Of a stretch of DNA of 13,338 nucleotides, positions 1 through 6,384 are shown piece after piece. The stretch spans positions 1 through 13,338 of the forward strand of contig DATJWM010000028.1 of assembly GCA_035501255.1 (NCBI GenBank). The letters are read 5' to 3'. Numbering within the stretch: the stretch's first letter is position 1; every line of letters begins with the position of its first letter. The DNA is from JAFAZI01 sp035501255. Its GTDB lineage: Bacteria > Actinomycetota > Actinomycetes > JAFAQI01. Under the pieces are notes generated by a model, which had not been told where the DNA came from, did no database searches, and saw only the letters and a program-made list of their open reading frames with translations. A program made the translations under genes and the position numbers.

Positions 1-9
1 CCTAGCACT

Positions 10-675
10 TCATCGCCGCGGGTGAACGGCGACCGAGAATGTCGCGTCGGTCGATGCGCTCGCGAGGACCGCCGCTTGGCGGCGGCTCGCGGCAACGATG
101 ATGACGGCCGCGTCGGTCGAGGGCTGGTCGGCCTCTTGTCCGGAGCCGGTGGACGGTGTGGTGAGGACAAGGACGTTCCGGACGACGACCGCGCCAGTCT
201 GCGCTTCGGTGGAGACACCGAGCGGCGTACCGATGACGTCCACCAGGTCACCGGCATGCACGAGCGCGAGCGCCGCCGGACCGTCGGCCAACCGGACCGG
301 TACGGCGAGGGCACCGGCCGCAGTGGCGGCGAGCAGGGCCGGTGAGAGCAGGCGGACGGCCGTGATCGGCTCGCCCGCCGTGAGTGGAGAGGCGAGCAGG
401 CGGCCGACGACGGCCTCGCTCGCCGCGAGTGCGGCCGTGGGCACGTCGGCGGTGGGGAGGTGCTCGACTCGCAGGTCGTCGGGGGCGAGGGGTTGACCGC
501 CGGGCAGCGCGCGGGCCGCTACCCAAACCGCGCTCGACGCGGGCGGCGCCGGACGGAGAACGTGCAACGACGCAAGCACGGCGAGTCCGGCGAGTGCGGC
601 CGCCGCCACCCGCCGATGCCGTCGCAGGCGGCCCGCGGCCGCACGCAGGGCGGCGGTGGCGGCGCGCAGGTCCAT
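10..675 (-). CDS. SAF-domain protein, CpaB/RcpC-like, membrane anchored
   Basis: The 221-residue product has a basic N-terminus (RRHRR near residues 19-23), one hydrophobic helix (about 23-41), a SAF domain (about 49-110, with the VWVAARALPGGQPLAPDDL start and a VVGRLLASPLTAGEPI core), and an RcpC-like second half (about 121-218, VPVRLADG...LVHAGDLVDVIGTP). This is the architecture of CpaB/RcpC proteins, which in Flp/Tad pili act in the periplasm around the secretin. Actinobacteria lack an outer membrane, and no other tad/cpa gene is visible here, so a role in pilus assembly is only inferred. It may be an orphan envelope protein. The ATG at 675 is the only good start, although no strong ribosome binding site precedes it. 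It lies 94 bp downstream of the ruc-like gene on the same strand and may be co-transcribed with it. Confidence 0.85.
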   Translation of the reverse strand: MDLRAATAALRAAAGRLRRHRRVAAAALAGLAVLASLHVLRPAPPASSAVWVAARALPGGQPLAPDDLRVEHLPTADVPTAALAASEAVVGRLLASPLTAGEPITAVRLLSPALLAATAAGALAVPVRLADGPAALALVHAGDLVDVIGTPLGVSTEAQTGAVVVRNVLVLTTPSTGSGQEADQPSTDAAVIIVAASRRQAAVLASASTDATFSVAVHPRR

Positions 676-769
676 GATCGCGACCGTAGGAGAGCCGCGC
701 CGTCGGTGGCCGACGACAGGACCCGACTGTGGGTAGCCCGGTCGACGCCCTCGGTTGGGGAAAGTGGTG

Positions 770-1150
770 CTAGGCGACCTTGCTGCCGTCGCCCTTCGAT
801 CCGCTCTTGGCGGGCTCGGCCTTTTTCGGCTTCGAGGCCGATGCTGCCGGGTCGGAAGTGCTCGACGGGCTCGAGGACGGTGCGGGCGAGCCGTTGCTGG
901 CGGCGGTCGAGGAGGAATCGGATGACGAGGAGTCGGCCTTCGCGTCGGAGGCGGCTGTGGTCGACGACGACCCGTTGCGGCTGTCGGTCTTGTAGAAACC
1001 GGAGCCCTTGAAGACGACGCCGACCGGCGAGAAGACCTTGCGCAACTTGCCCTTGCACGCCGGGCACTTGGTCAGCGGCGCGTCGCTGAAGCTCTGGACG
1101 GCCTCGAGCGTTTCGCCGCACTTCGTGCAGGCGTACTCGTAGGTCGGCAT
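770..1150 (-). CDS. ruc: FmdB-family zinc-ribbon protein, Ruc-type redox-regulated chaperone
   Basis: The 126-residue product has an N-terminal FmdB zinc ribbon with two CxxC pairs (Cys8/Cys11 in YACTKCGE and Cys29/Cys32 in KCPACKG), then LRKVFSPVGVVFKGSGFYKTD. The tail (about 60-126) is rich in Ser, Ala, Asp and Pro and is probably disordered. This is the layout of M. tuberculosis Rv0991c (Ruc), reported as a chaperone activated by cysteine oxidation that works with DnaK and is co-regulated with hsp60/hsp70. A strong ribosome binding site (AGGAGGGG, complement of 1153-1160) lies just before the ATG. A CIRCE element at 1219-1245 fits HrcA control. Family assignment is sure; the chaperone function is carried over by homology and context, since FmdB proteins are otherwise annotated as regulators on thin grounds. 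Confidence 0.9.
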   Translation of the reverse strand: MPTYEYACTKCGETLEAVQSFSDAPLTKCPACKGKLRKVFSPVGVVFKGSGFYKTDSRNGSSSTTAASDAKADSSSSDSSSTAASNGSPAPSSSPSSTSDPAASASKPKKAEPAKSGSKGDGSKVA

Positions 1151-1153
1151 TGC

Positions 1154-1160
1154 CCCTCCT
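1154..1160 (-). promoter_or_regulatory. Ribosome binding site of the ruc-like gene
   Basis: On the minus strand this reads AGGAGGG, ending 3 bases before the ATG at 1150, within the longer purine run GAGGAGGGG. It is the strongest Shine-Dalgarno match in the window and fixes the start of the zinc-ribbon protein. Confidence 0.75.
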
Positions 1161-1218
1161 CGTCGCGTGGCCGGTGCACGGCCGGGTCACGTGGCCGTGC
1201 GCCCGCCGGCCGTCGGCG

Positions 1219-1245
1219 TTGGCACTCGATGCCGCCGACTGCTAA
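1219..1245. promoter_or_regulatory. CIRCE operator (HrcA binding site)
   Basis: The sequence is TTGGCACTC, nine bases, GACTGCTAA. The CIRCE consensus is TTAGCACTC-N9-GAGTGCTAA, so there is one mismatch in each 9-base arm and the spacer is exactly nine bases. It lies 69 bp upstream of the ruc-like start (1150) and between the divergent ruc and sco1 genes. HrcA binding here would repress ruc and release it on heat or proteotoxic stress, as for groESL. The downstream start chosen for sco1 leaves CIRCE outside any coding region. The match is seen directly; repression is inferred. Confidence 0.85.
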
Positions 1246-1253
1246 TTGTGCCA

Positions 1254-1259
1254 TGTCAA
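1254..1259 (-). promoter_or_regulatory. Candidate -35 box of the ruc-like gene
   Basis: The minus strand reads TTGACA, a perfect vegetative -35 hexamer, just upstream of CIRCE. No convincing -10 follows at 17-18 bp; the best weak match (CGGCAT, spacer 19) lies in the CIRCE spacer. If this is the promoter, bound HrcA would cover its -10 and start region. Confidence 0.4.
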
Positions 1260-1261
1260 CG

Positions 1262-1300
1262 TTCCCGATGCCGGGAAAAGTCCCGATAATCCCGCCCGAT
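1262..1300 (+). promoter_or_regulatory. Candidate sco1 promoter with overlapping inverted repeats
   Basis: GATAAT at 1285-1290 resembles a -10 box and TTCCCG at 1262-1267 is a poor -35 at 17-bp spacing. The same stretch holds two overlapping inverted repeats: TTCCC/GGGAA (1262-1266 with 1273-1277) and CGGGA/TCCCG (1272-1276 with 1281-1285). CCCGAT occurs three times in direct orientation, at 1264, 1282 and 1295. This could be a regulated promoter for the sco1 operon; the regulator is unknown. Confidence 0.35.
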
Positions 1301-1312
1301 ACGCTGGCGGCC

Positions 1313-2146
1313 GTGAACGTGGACCTGTCGGGCCCCGTTTCTGGGGGCCGGGTCCGACGTCGTACTGGCGCCGCCCGGCTGCGGCGAGCCGTCGGCTTGT
1401 TGGCCATCCTGGGGCTGGTGGGTGCGCTCGCTGCCTGCGGTGGCGCGAGCGCGGTGACGCCGCCTCCGCCCTCGCTCGGAACCGTGGTCGACATCCAGGT
1501 TCCGGCCTCGATCGCCAACATCCCGCTGGTCGAGGCGAACGGCACGACGACGACGCTTGCGGCTTATCGCGGCAAGACGGTCATGATCGCTGACTTCCTC
1601 AGCCTCTGTACCGACATCTGCCCGCTGATCTCGGCGAACACGGTGGCGCTCGCCCGCGCGCTCAACCAGGACGGCGTCGGCAACGATGTCGCGCTGCTCG
1701 AGATCAGCGTCGACCCGCAGCGCGACACCCCGGCGCGTCTTGCGGCGTACCAGAAGTTGTTCGGGCCGACGGTGCCGAACTGGACGCTGCTGTCCGCGTC
1801 ACCGGCCAACACCAAGCGGCTCTGGGCGTACTTTCATGTGAGCTACGGCCGCCAGAAGGAGCCGAACCCACCCGCGCGGGACTGGTTGACCCACAAGCCC
1901 TTGACCTACGACGTCGAGCACTCCGACAACCTGATCTTCCTGGACCCGCAGGGCAACCAGCGCTTCCTCGTCAACGCCAGTGCGGACGTCCAGAACCACC
2001 CTGTACCGGGGAAGCTCGTGCAGTTCCTCGATGGCGAAGGGATCAAGGCGCTCAACAAGCCGAAGGTCGTCGACGACTGGACCGTCACCCAAGGTCTGTC
2101 CGTATTCAGCTGGATGCTGAACACTCACCTGTCCGACTCGTCGTGA
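1313..2146 (+). CDS. Sco1/SenC family lipoprotein (copper/thiol protein for cytochrome oxidase)
   Basis: From the GTG at 1313 the product has 277 residues. It has an arginine-rich n-region (RVRRR, RLRR), a hydrophobic core, and a lipobox LAAC with lipidated Cys42. The thioredoxin-like body carries the Sco motif CxxxCP (Cys99 and Cys103 in LCTDICPL), the ISVDPQRDTP strand, and the conserved copper-ligand His203 in DVEHSDNLIFLDPQG. Sco proteins deliver copper to, or reduce, the CuA site of cytochrome c oxidase on the outer face of the membrane. In-frame ATGs at 1229 and 1253 are possible starts. The first lies inside CIRCE, both would add an unusual extension before the signal peptide, and a -10-like box sits at 1285-1290, so 1313 is preferred. 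The gene overlaps the next one by 4 bp. Confidence 0.88.
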   Translation: MNVDLSGPVSGGRVRRRTGAARLRRAVGLLAILGLVGALAACGGASAVTPPPPSLGTVVDIQVPASIANIPLVEANGTTTTLAAYRGKTVMIADFLSLCTDICPLISANTVALARALNQDGVGNDVALLEISVDPQRDTPARLAAYQKLFGPTVPNWTLLSASPANTKRLWAYFHVSYGRQKEPNPPARDWLTHKPLTYDVEHSDNLIFLDPQGNQRFLVNASADVQNHPVPGKLVQFLDGEGIKALNKPKVVDDWTVTQGLSVFSWMLNTHLSDSS

Positions 2147-2625
2147 GGCGGGTGGCCGCCGGCCTCGTCGTTACCCTTGCCCTGCTCGGCATCGCGAGTT
2201 GCACCGGGACCTCCGCGGCGGCGGGCCGGCCGGGAACGGATCAAAACCTGACCCTCTCAGCGCGCAGCACGCCGCAGTTCGGCCGGTTCCTCGTGATCGA
2301 TGGTTGGACGTTGTACATATACCCGCCCGACCACCAGAAGGCCGTGACCTGCACGGGTGCGGACGACTGCAAGGGTGCGTGGCCACCGCTGTTCCTCGGA
2401 TCGGGTCACAAGGTGATGGCCGGACCGGGCGTCCAGAGCGCCTTGATCGGCACGATCGCCGGTGATGGGGGGCGGGTGGTGACCTACAACCACTGGCCGC
2501 TCTACTACTACATCGGCGACCACAAGCCGCTCGACGTGAACGGTCAGGATCAAGGCTTCAACTGGTACGTGATCGCTCCCAACGGCGTACCAACGAAGAC
2601 CGGGCCACACGGCGGCCCCGCCTGA
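2143..2625 (+). CDS. COG4315-type lipoprotein with 'secreted repeat of unknown function'
   Basis: The 160-residue product starts with a GTG that overlaps the sco1 stop codon (GTGA), implying translational coupling. It has a lipoprotein signal (RR, hydrophobic stretch, lipobox IASC with Cys20) and two copies of the family repeat: WTLYIYPPDHQKAVTCTGADDCKGAWPPLF (first, about 54-85) and WPLYYYIGDHKPLDVNGQDQGFNWYVIAPNG (second). The CTGADDC cysteine pair and WPP are typical of the family. The function is not established. Coupling to a Sco protein suggests an extracytoplasmic role tied to copper handling or respiratory-chain assembly, which is inference only. The stop codon lies in the first unit of the palindrome array. 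Confidence 0.85.
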   Translation: MRRVAAGLVVTLALLGIASCTGTSAAAGRPGTDQNLTLSARSTPQFGRFLVIDGWTLYIYPPDHQKAVTCTGADDCKGAWPPLFLGSGHKVMAGPGVQSALIGTIAGDGGRVVTYNHWPLYYYIGDHKPLDVNGQDQGFNWYVIAPNGVPTKTGPHGGPA

Positions 2626-2710
2626 CCAAACGGCGTGACGCCGTTGTGCTCTGACCAAACGGCGTGACGCCGTTGTGCTCTGGCCGTAACGGCGTGACGC
2701 CGTTGGTCAG
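2622..2710. repeat. Array of three palindromic repeats between convergent genes
   Basis: The 17-base motif AACGGCGTGACGCCGTT is a perfect 8-1-8 palindrome present at 2629-2645, 2658-2674 and 2688-2704. The first two lie in exact 29-bp direct repeats (2622-2650 and 2651-2679). The third is flanked on its right by TGGTCAG, the reverse complement of CTGACCA on the left of the first, so the array is nearly symmetric about 2666. It fills the gap between two convergent genes, and both stop codons fall within the CTGACCA ends. The strong GC stems could act as a bidirectional terminator, but no T-tract follows. It may instead be a dispersed REP-like element. Confidence 0.85.
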
Positions 2711-4149
2711 GTGACGTGCACTTTCGTCGTGCAGCCGACGTAGCCGCTGATGCTCGCTTTCGCGGCGTACGTGCCGGCGGCGTGCGGGACATGAATCTTG
2801 GCGAGACCCTTCTTGTTGGTCTTCTTCGAGACCTTGGCGAAGGACACCTTCGCGCCCTTGACGGGATCTCCCGCATCGACGACCTTGATCGCGACCTTCT
2901 TGCCGCCTTTCGTCGTGCTCGGAGATGCCGAACAGCTCAACCGCGGACGGATCTCGGTCGAGAAGATCGCGTCCTTCTTTGCTTGCGCGTAGTTTCCGAT
3001 GAACGCGGTCACCACCAGTGGGCCGTGGGAGCCGGATGCCAGCATCGCTCCCGGCGCCTGGTTGGGCGAGTTGGAGACGTGCGTCTTCGGACCGAAGTGG
3101 GTGTCCGCCTTGTTGCTGCGGCTGGCGTAGGTCCCGCCGGAGCCGTACCACAGCACCCAAATCCGACCGCCGGGCCCGGTCGCCAGCGTCACCTCGTACT
3201 CGCCCGGCGTCTTCAACTTCGCGAACGGCTTCTTCGCCCCGACCTTCCAGACATAGACGCCCTGGTTGTCGTAGCGCGAGTAGGCCACGAACGGCTTGCC
3301 GTGGGCGATGACAATCGGCACCCGCTCGTGCGTTGCGCCGGTCAGGTTGTTGGCCTTCTGGTACGTCCCCGGTGCCTGCATCCGGGTCCCAGTGCTCGGC
3401 AGAACCTGCTGGACCTGGATCCCCCCACCGTTCTTTTTGATGTTGCTGCTCGAATACCACGCGATCCACGCTTTGGACCCGGTCGCGGCCACGCCCGGCA
3501 GGTCAGCGTAGTTTCCGGTCGGTTCGGTGTGACCGTCGAACGACGACGGCGGGTTCGCCGAGGTGGGGAAGCCGACGTTGTACTGGATTCGGTCGCCTCC
3601 GTACTCGGCCGTGATGATTGACGTGGAGCCGATGGCCGCGACCGAGGCGTCGTTGGCGAAACTCGTCTCCGCTGTCAATCCTCCGGCGTGAAGGGTCCAC
3701 GCTTTCCCGTTCGAACTGGTGAAGTAGTACTCGGCGGGAGTCCCGTACGGGCTGGCAGGGTTACTTCCCTTCGCGCCGTTGAACGCGATCACGCGCATAC
3801 CGTCCGCCTTGAGGATGACCGGGTCGGCGGCGATCACCGACCACCCCTTGGTGACCGTGATCACCTTGCCGACCGGCTTGTCTCCGCCGCTCAGGATCCG
3901 CGCGTCAATGCCGTACGTGTGCGAGGTGCCCGTGCCGTAGGTGTGCATCCAGGCCGCTTCGTACGTGCTGCCGAACTGAGCGACCGACGGTGCGTCCGTG
4001 CCGGCGGTGAGGTCGCTCGGCGTGGAGATCGCCTTCCAGCCGGTCGACTTGCCGCCCTTCGCGGCGGCGCCTGATGCGGGTGCCACCATCGCCCCCGCGG
4101 TTGCGAGCGTGGTGACGACGGCTGATCCGGCAGCGACCCACCTGCGCAT
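2707..4149 (-). CDS. Secreted protein with propeller-like body and C-terminal Ig-like domain, function unknown
   Basis: I do not recognise a named family. From the ATG at 4149 the product has 480 residues and a Sec signal peptide (MRRW, hydrophobic core, APASGAAA, cleavage near 27-30). This start has a good ribosome binding site (AAAGGAG, 8 bases upstream); an ATG at 4188 would add 13 unlikely residues. The body (about 35-395) has repeated short strands rich in G, W, Y and S (TYEAAWMH, KAWIAWYSS, KPFAVAYSRYD-like, RIWVLWYGSGG), as in sialidase-like beta-propellers, but no clear Asp-box series or catalytic set. Residues 401-480 form an Ig-like/carboxypeptidase-regulatory-like domain with the only mature cysteines, Cys406 and Cys473, placed to form a disulfide. 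It is probably exported to the envelope or medium. Confidence 0.75.
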   Translation of the reverse strand: MRRWVAAGSAVVTTLATAGAMVAPASGAAAKGGKSTGWKAISTPSDLTAGTDAPSVAQFGSTYEAAWMHTYGTGTSHTYGIDARILSGGDKPVGKVITVTKGWSVIAADPVILKADGMRVIAFNGAKGSNPASPYGTPAEYYFTSSNGKAWTLHAGGLTAETSFANDASVAAIGSTSIITAEYGGDRIQYNVGFPTSANPPSSFDGHTEPTGNYADLPGVAATGSKAWIAWYSSSNIKKNGGGIQVQQVLPSTGTRMQAPGTYQKANNLTGATHERVPIVIAHGKPFVAYSRYDNQGVYVWKVGAKKPFAKLKTPGEYEVTLATGPGGRIWVLWYGSGGTYASRSNKADTHFGPKTHVSNSPNQAPGAMLASGSHGPLVVTAFIGNYAQAKKDAIFSTEIRPRLSCSASPSTTKGGKKVAIKVVDAGDPVKGAKVSFAKVSKKTNKKGLAKIHVPHAAGTYAAKASISGYVGCTTKVHVT

Positions 4150-4326
4150 CAGGGTCTCCTTTGACGTCGGGCAAGGAGCGGAACTCAAGGCGATACCGGG
4201 ACGTTAACCACATAGGCCCTCGGGCGCCAGCCCGGGCGGATTAATTTGCCGGCCGAACGGGTAAACCATCTGGATCTGTCAGCCGTCTTACACCTGGGGA
4301 CCCAAAACGGATTTCCCATGGCCTCC

Positions 4327-4360
4327 GGAGTCGACTCCCGGGCACAATGGAGTCGCTCCC
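4327..4360 (+). promoter_or_regulatory. Candidate operator upstream of the L,D-transpeptidase
   Basis: GGAGTCGACTCC at 4327-4338 is a perfect 12-base palindrome. A near copy, GGAGTCGCTCCC, begins at 4349, exactly 22 bp (two helical turns) later, 18 bp before the start codon at 4378. The -10-like CACAAT lies between them. The spacing suggests cooperative binding of a regulator on one face of the DNA. The binding protein is unknown. Confidence 0.4.
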
Positions 4361-4377
4361 CGCCCGGAAGAAGGCAC

Positions 4378-5727
4378 ATGCACTTCGCGCGTCCCGCCCC
4401 ACGCACTCTGATCGCAGCAATTGCGGCAGGCGTGGTGTTGGTCGGTGTAGGCACTGCGGCGGTGATCGCCGCGACTGGATCTTCCAGTGGTCACCAGAAG
4501 GTCGGGTCCGTGTCGCAGGGCGACCTGCCACCGGCCACGCTCGCGGTCGCGCACCTTCACGGCAAGAAGGTGCCGGTCGGTCGCCAGCTGCGCTTGACCG
4601 TCGCGAACGGTGCGTTCAGCACGGTGGCGGTCAAACAGCGCGGGAGCGGCCGACTGCATGGCTCGTTCAATCCGACGCACACCCGCTGGCGCAGCGCGAG
4701 CATCGTCGGACCGTCGAGCCGGCTGCGGGCGTCGGTCACCTACGTCGATCTGTCCCACACGACCTTGCACAAGACGCTGACCCTGCGCACGCGGAGTGCG
4801 AAGGCACACGTGAACGCGTTGCTTTCCCCCGGTGGTAACGCCGTGGTCGGAGTGGGATCGCCGGTCGTTGTCAGCTTTGACCGACCGATCCCGACGTCGA
4901 AGCAGGCGGCGGTGGAAGCGGGGCTGTCGGTGACGACCAAGCCGAAGGTGGTCGGTGCGTGGCACTGGATGAGTGACCAGGTCGTGCACTGGCGTCCACC
5001 GACGTACTGGAAGCCGGGCACGAAGGTGACCGTGTCCTCCTACCTCCAAAACGTCAAGATCGCTCGCGGCGAGTGGGGAGCGGTCGGTCACCACTCCACC
5101 TCGTTCAAGATCGGTCCCTCTCACATCAGCATCGTCAATCAGGCCACCCACCAGATGAACGTCTACGACGACGGCAAGCTGATCAAGACGTTCCCGGTGA
5201 GCACGGGTCGCTCGCAGTACCCCACCATGGACGGCGTCCACATCGCGCTCGCGAAGTCGCCGGTCGTCGAGATGGACTCCGCCACCGTGGGGATCCCCAA
5301 GGGCAGCCCGGGGTATTACGACGAGACCGTCTACTGGGATGTGCGGATTTCCAACGGTGGCGAGTTCGTGCATGCCGCGCCGTGGTCCGTGGGCGACCAG
5401 GGGCACGTGAACGTCTCCCACGGTTGCGTCAACCTGAGTACGACGAATGCCCAGTGGTTCTTCCACTGGGCGCTCAACGGCGACGTCGTCGACGTGTACA
5501 ACGGGGTACGACCCCCGGAGTCGGGCGACCCGGGCACGGCAGACTGGAACATGTCCTGGAAGCAGTGGCTCGCTGGTGACGCTTCGCCCACCGCGGCGGC
5601 CAAGGCGTTGCATCCCGGAATGCCGCGGCTGCAGGAGCCGGGGTTCGGTCCGCCGAAGCACGCGACCCACAAGCACGCGACCCACAAGCACGCGACCCAC
5701 AAGTCCTCTCGGTCACACTCGTCCTGA
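4378..5727 (+). CDS. L,D-transpeptidase with Ig-like domains (LdtMt2-type)
   Basis: The 449-residue product forms 3-3 cross-links between peptidoglycan stem peptides outside the membrane. It has an N-terminal anchor or signal helix (about 10-32, no lipobox), two Ig-like domains (about 50-145 and 146-247, the second with FDRPIPTSKQAAVEAGLSV typical of the Ldt BIg domain), and a YkuD catalytic domain (about 248-376). The catalytic motif is FVHAAPWSVGDQGHVNVSHGCVNLS, with His332, His348 and nucleophile Cys350. The C-terminal extension ends in three KHATH repeats. The ATG at 4378 follows GGAAGAAGG; an upstream in-frame ATG at 4246 would add 44 residues of non-signal sequence. It is convergent with the next gene, with a 28-bp gap. 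The class is the meropenem-sensitive one of mycobacteria by family knowledge. Confidence 0.93.
   Translation: MHFARPAPRTLIAAIAAGVVLVGVGTAAVIAATGSSSGHQKVGSVSQGDLPPATLAVAHLHGKKVPVGRQLRLTVANGAFSTVAVKQRGSGRLHGSFNPTHTRWRSASIVGPSSRLRASVTYVDLSHTTLHKTLTLRTRSAKAHVNALLSPGGNAVVGVGSPVVVSFDRPIPTSKQAAVEAGLSVTTKPKVVGAWHWMSDQVVHWRPPTYWKPGTKVTVSSYLQNVKIARGEWGAVGHHSTSFKIGPSHISIVNQATHQMNVYDDGKLIKTFPVSTGRSQYPTMDGVHIALAKSPVVEMDSATVGIPKGSPGYYDETVYWDVRISNGGEFVHAAPWSVGDQGHVNVSHGCVNLSTTNAQWFFHWALNGDVVDVYNGVRPPESGDPGTADWNMSWKQWLAGDASPTAAAKALHPGMPRLQEPGFGPPKHATHKHATHKHATHKSSRSHSS
5656..5700 (+). repeat. Three perfect 15-bp tandem repeats (KHATH) in the transpeptidase gene
   Basis: AAGCACGCGACCCAC is repeated three times without a mismatch, encoding KHATH x3 at residues 427-441, then a partial AAG. 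The repeats are in frame, so copy-number change would alter tail length without breaking the gene. Confidence 0.95.
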
Positions 5728-5755
5728 AACGGGAACTGATCGTCCGGTCGGCGCC

Positions 5756-6334
5756 CTATCCGTGCCGGTCGGCGTGCACGATCCCGGCCGGTCGGACGGC
5801 GGCATCCACCCGACGGTCGTGGGCCTCGACCGGCAGGTCGGCCAGCAGTTCGTCGTCGAAGATGACCGCGACGACCGGTGCGGTCACCGCGGTCAGGGCC
5901 CGGTCGTAGTAGCCGCGTCCCCGGCCCAGGCGCTGCCCGGCGCCGTCGACCGCAAGTGCCGGGACGATGACGAGATCGACCGCCGTGAGGGCCGTCGGGC
6001 CGAGCCGATCGCCGCTCGGCGCGACGATCCCCAACGGGCCGGGCACCGCCGGCGAGTTGCCGTCGTACCGAGCCCAGTCGAGGTCCTCTCCTGCGACCAC
6101 GGGGACGATGACCGCAACCTCCCGGGCGAGGTAGGCGGCGATCAGCTCCGCGGTCGGCGGCTCGGAGGCGAGCGAGAGGTACGCCGCGACGGTGTGGACC
6201 TCGGGCCAGGCCGCCAGCACATGTGCGGTGATCGCGGCACCGGCCGCCGAGCGGGCCGACGGTGACCGGGCCGCGCGCCGGGCGAGAATGTCGGCGCGCA
6301 GGCGCGCTTTCACCTCCGACGCGACGCTGGACAC
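5756..6334 (-). CDS. 5-formyltetrahydrofolate cyclo-ligase (MTHFS)
   Basis: The 192-residue cytoplasmic enzyme converts 5-formyl-THF plus ATP to 5,10-methenyl-THF, returning stored folate to one-carbon metabolism. The diagnostic segment is PALAVDGAGQRLGRGRGYYDRAL (about 125-147), which holds the phosphate-binding and substrate loop, followed by the C-terminal LPVEAHDRRVDAAV. The N-terminal basic helix KARLRADILARRAAR is typical of the family and the length is usual. The start is taken as GTG at 6334; a second GTG at 6313 would also keep the domain. It is divergent from galU with only 50 bp between starts, as in M. tuberculosis Rv0992c/galU by recollection. Confidence 0.92.
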   Translation of the reverse strand: MSSVASEVKARLRADILARRAARSPSARSAAGAAITAHVLAAWPEVHTVAAYLSLASEPPTAELIAAYLAREVAVIVPVVAGEDLDWARYDGNSPAVPGPLGIVAPSGDRLGPTALTAVDLVIVPALAVDGAGQRLGRGRGYYDRALTAVTAPVVAVIFDDELLADLPVEAHDRRVDAAVRPAGIVHADRHG

Positions 6335-6368
6335 GGGTCGAGTGTCACAGCAAACCCGAGCCGGGACG

Positions 6369-6378
6369 ACATTAGTCT
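6369..6378. promoter_or_regulatory. Overlapping divergent -10 elements for cyclo-ligase and galU
   Basis: The plus strand has TAGTCT at 6373-6378 and the minus strand TAATGT at 6374-6369; both fit TANNNT. The plus box predicts transcription starting near 6385, the galU ATG itself, so galU is probably leaderless; no Shine-Dalgarno sequence is present upstream. The minus box would give the cyclo-ligase a leader of about 28 bases. The -35 regions are poor. Confidence 0.5.
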
Positions 6379-6384
6379 CACTGC

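Noticed and set aside
1229..1312. Upstream ATG starts (1229, 1253) for the sco1 gene
   Set aside because: 1229 lies in the CIRCE spacer and both add an unusual extension before the lipoprotein signal; a -10-like box sits at 1285-1290.
2622..2710. CRISPR array
   Set aside because: The period is 29-30 bp with almost no unique spacer between units; no cas genes are present.
2558..3469. Long minus-strand ORF across the palindrome array and the secreted gene, with repeated NGVTPFGQ-like peptide
   Set aside because: The repeated peptide is only the translation of the palindromes, and the rest is the wrong frame of the secreted gene, which has a signal peptide and a ribosome binding site.
4288..5700. 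470-codon minus-strand ORF opposite the L,D-transpeptidase
   Set aside because: Arg/His/Asp-rich shadow composition typical of high-GC antisense frames; the plus strand has a clear catalytic SHGC motif.
5728..5755. Terminator between the transpeptidase and cyclo-ligase genes
   Set aside because: The 28-bp gap shows no stable hairpin and no T-tract.
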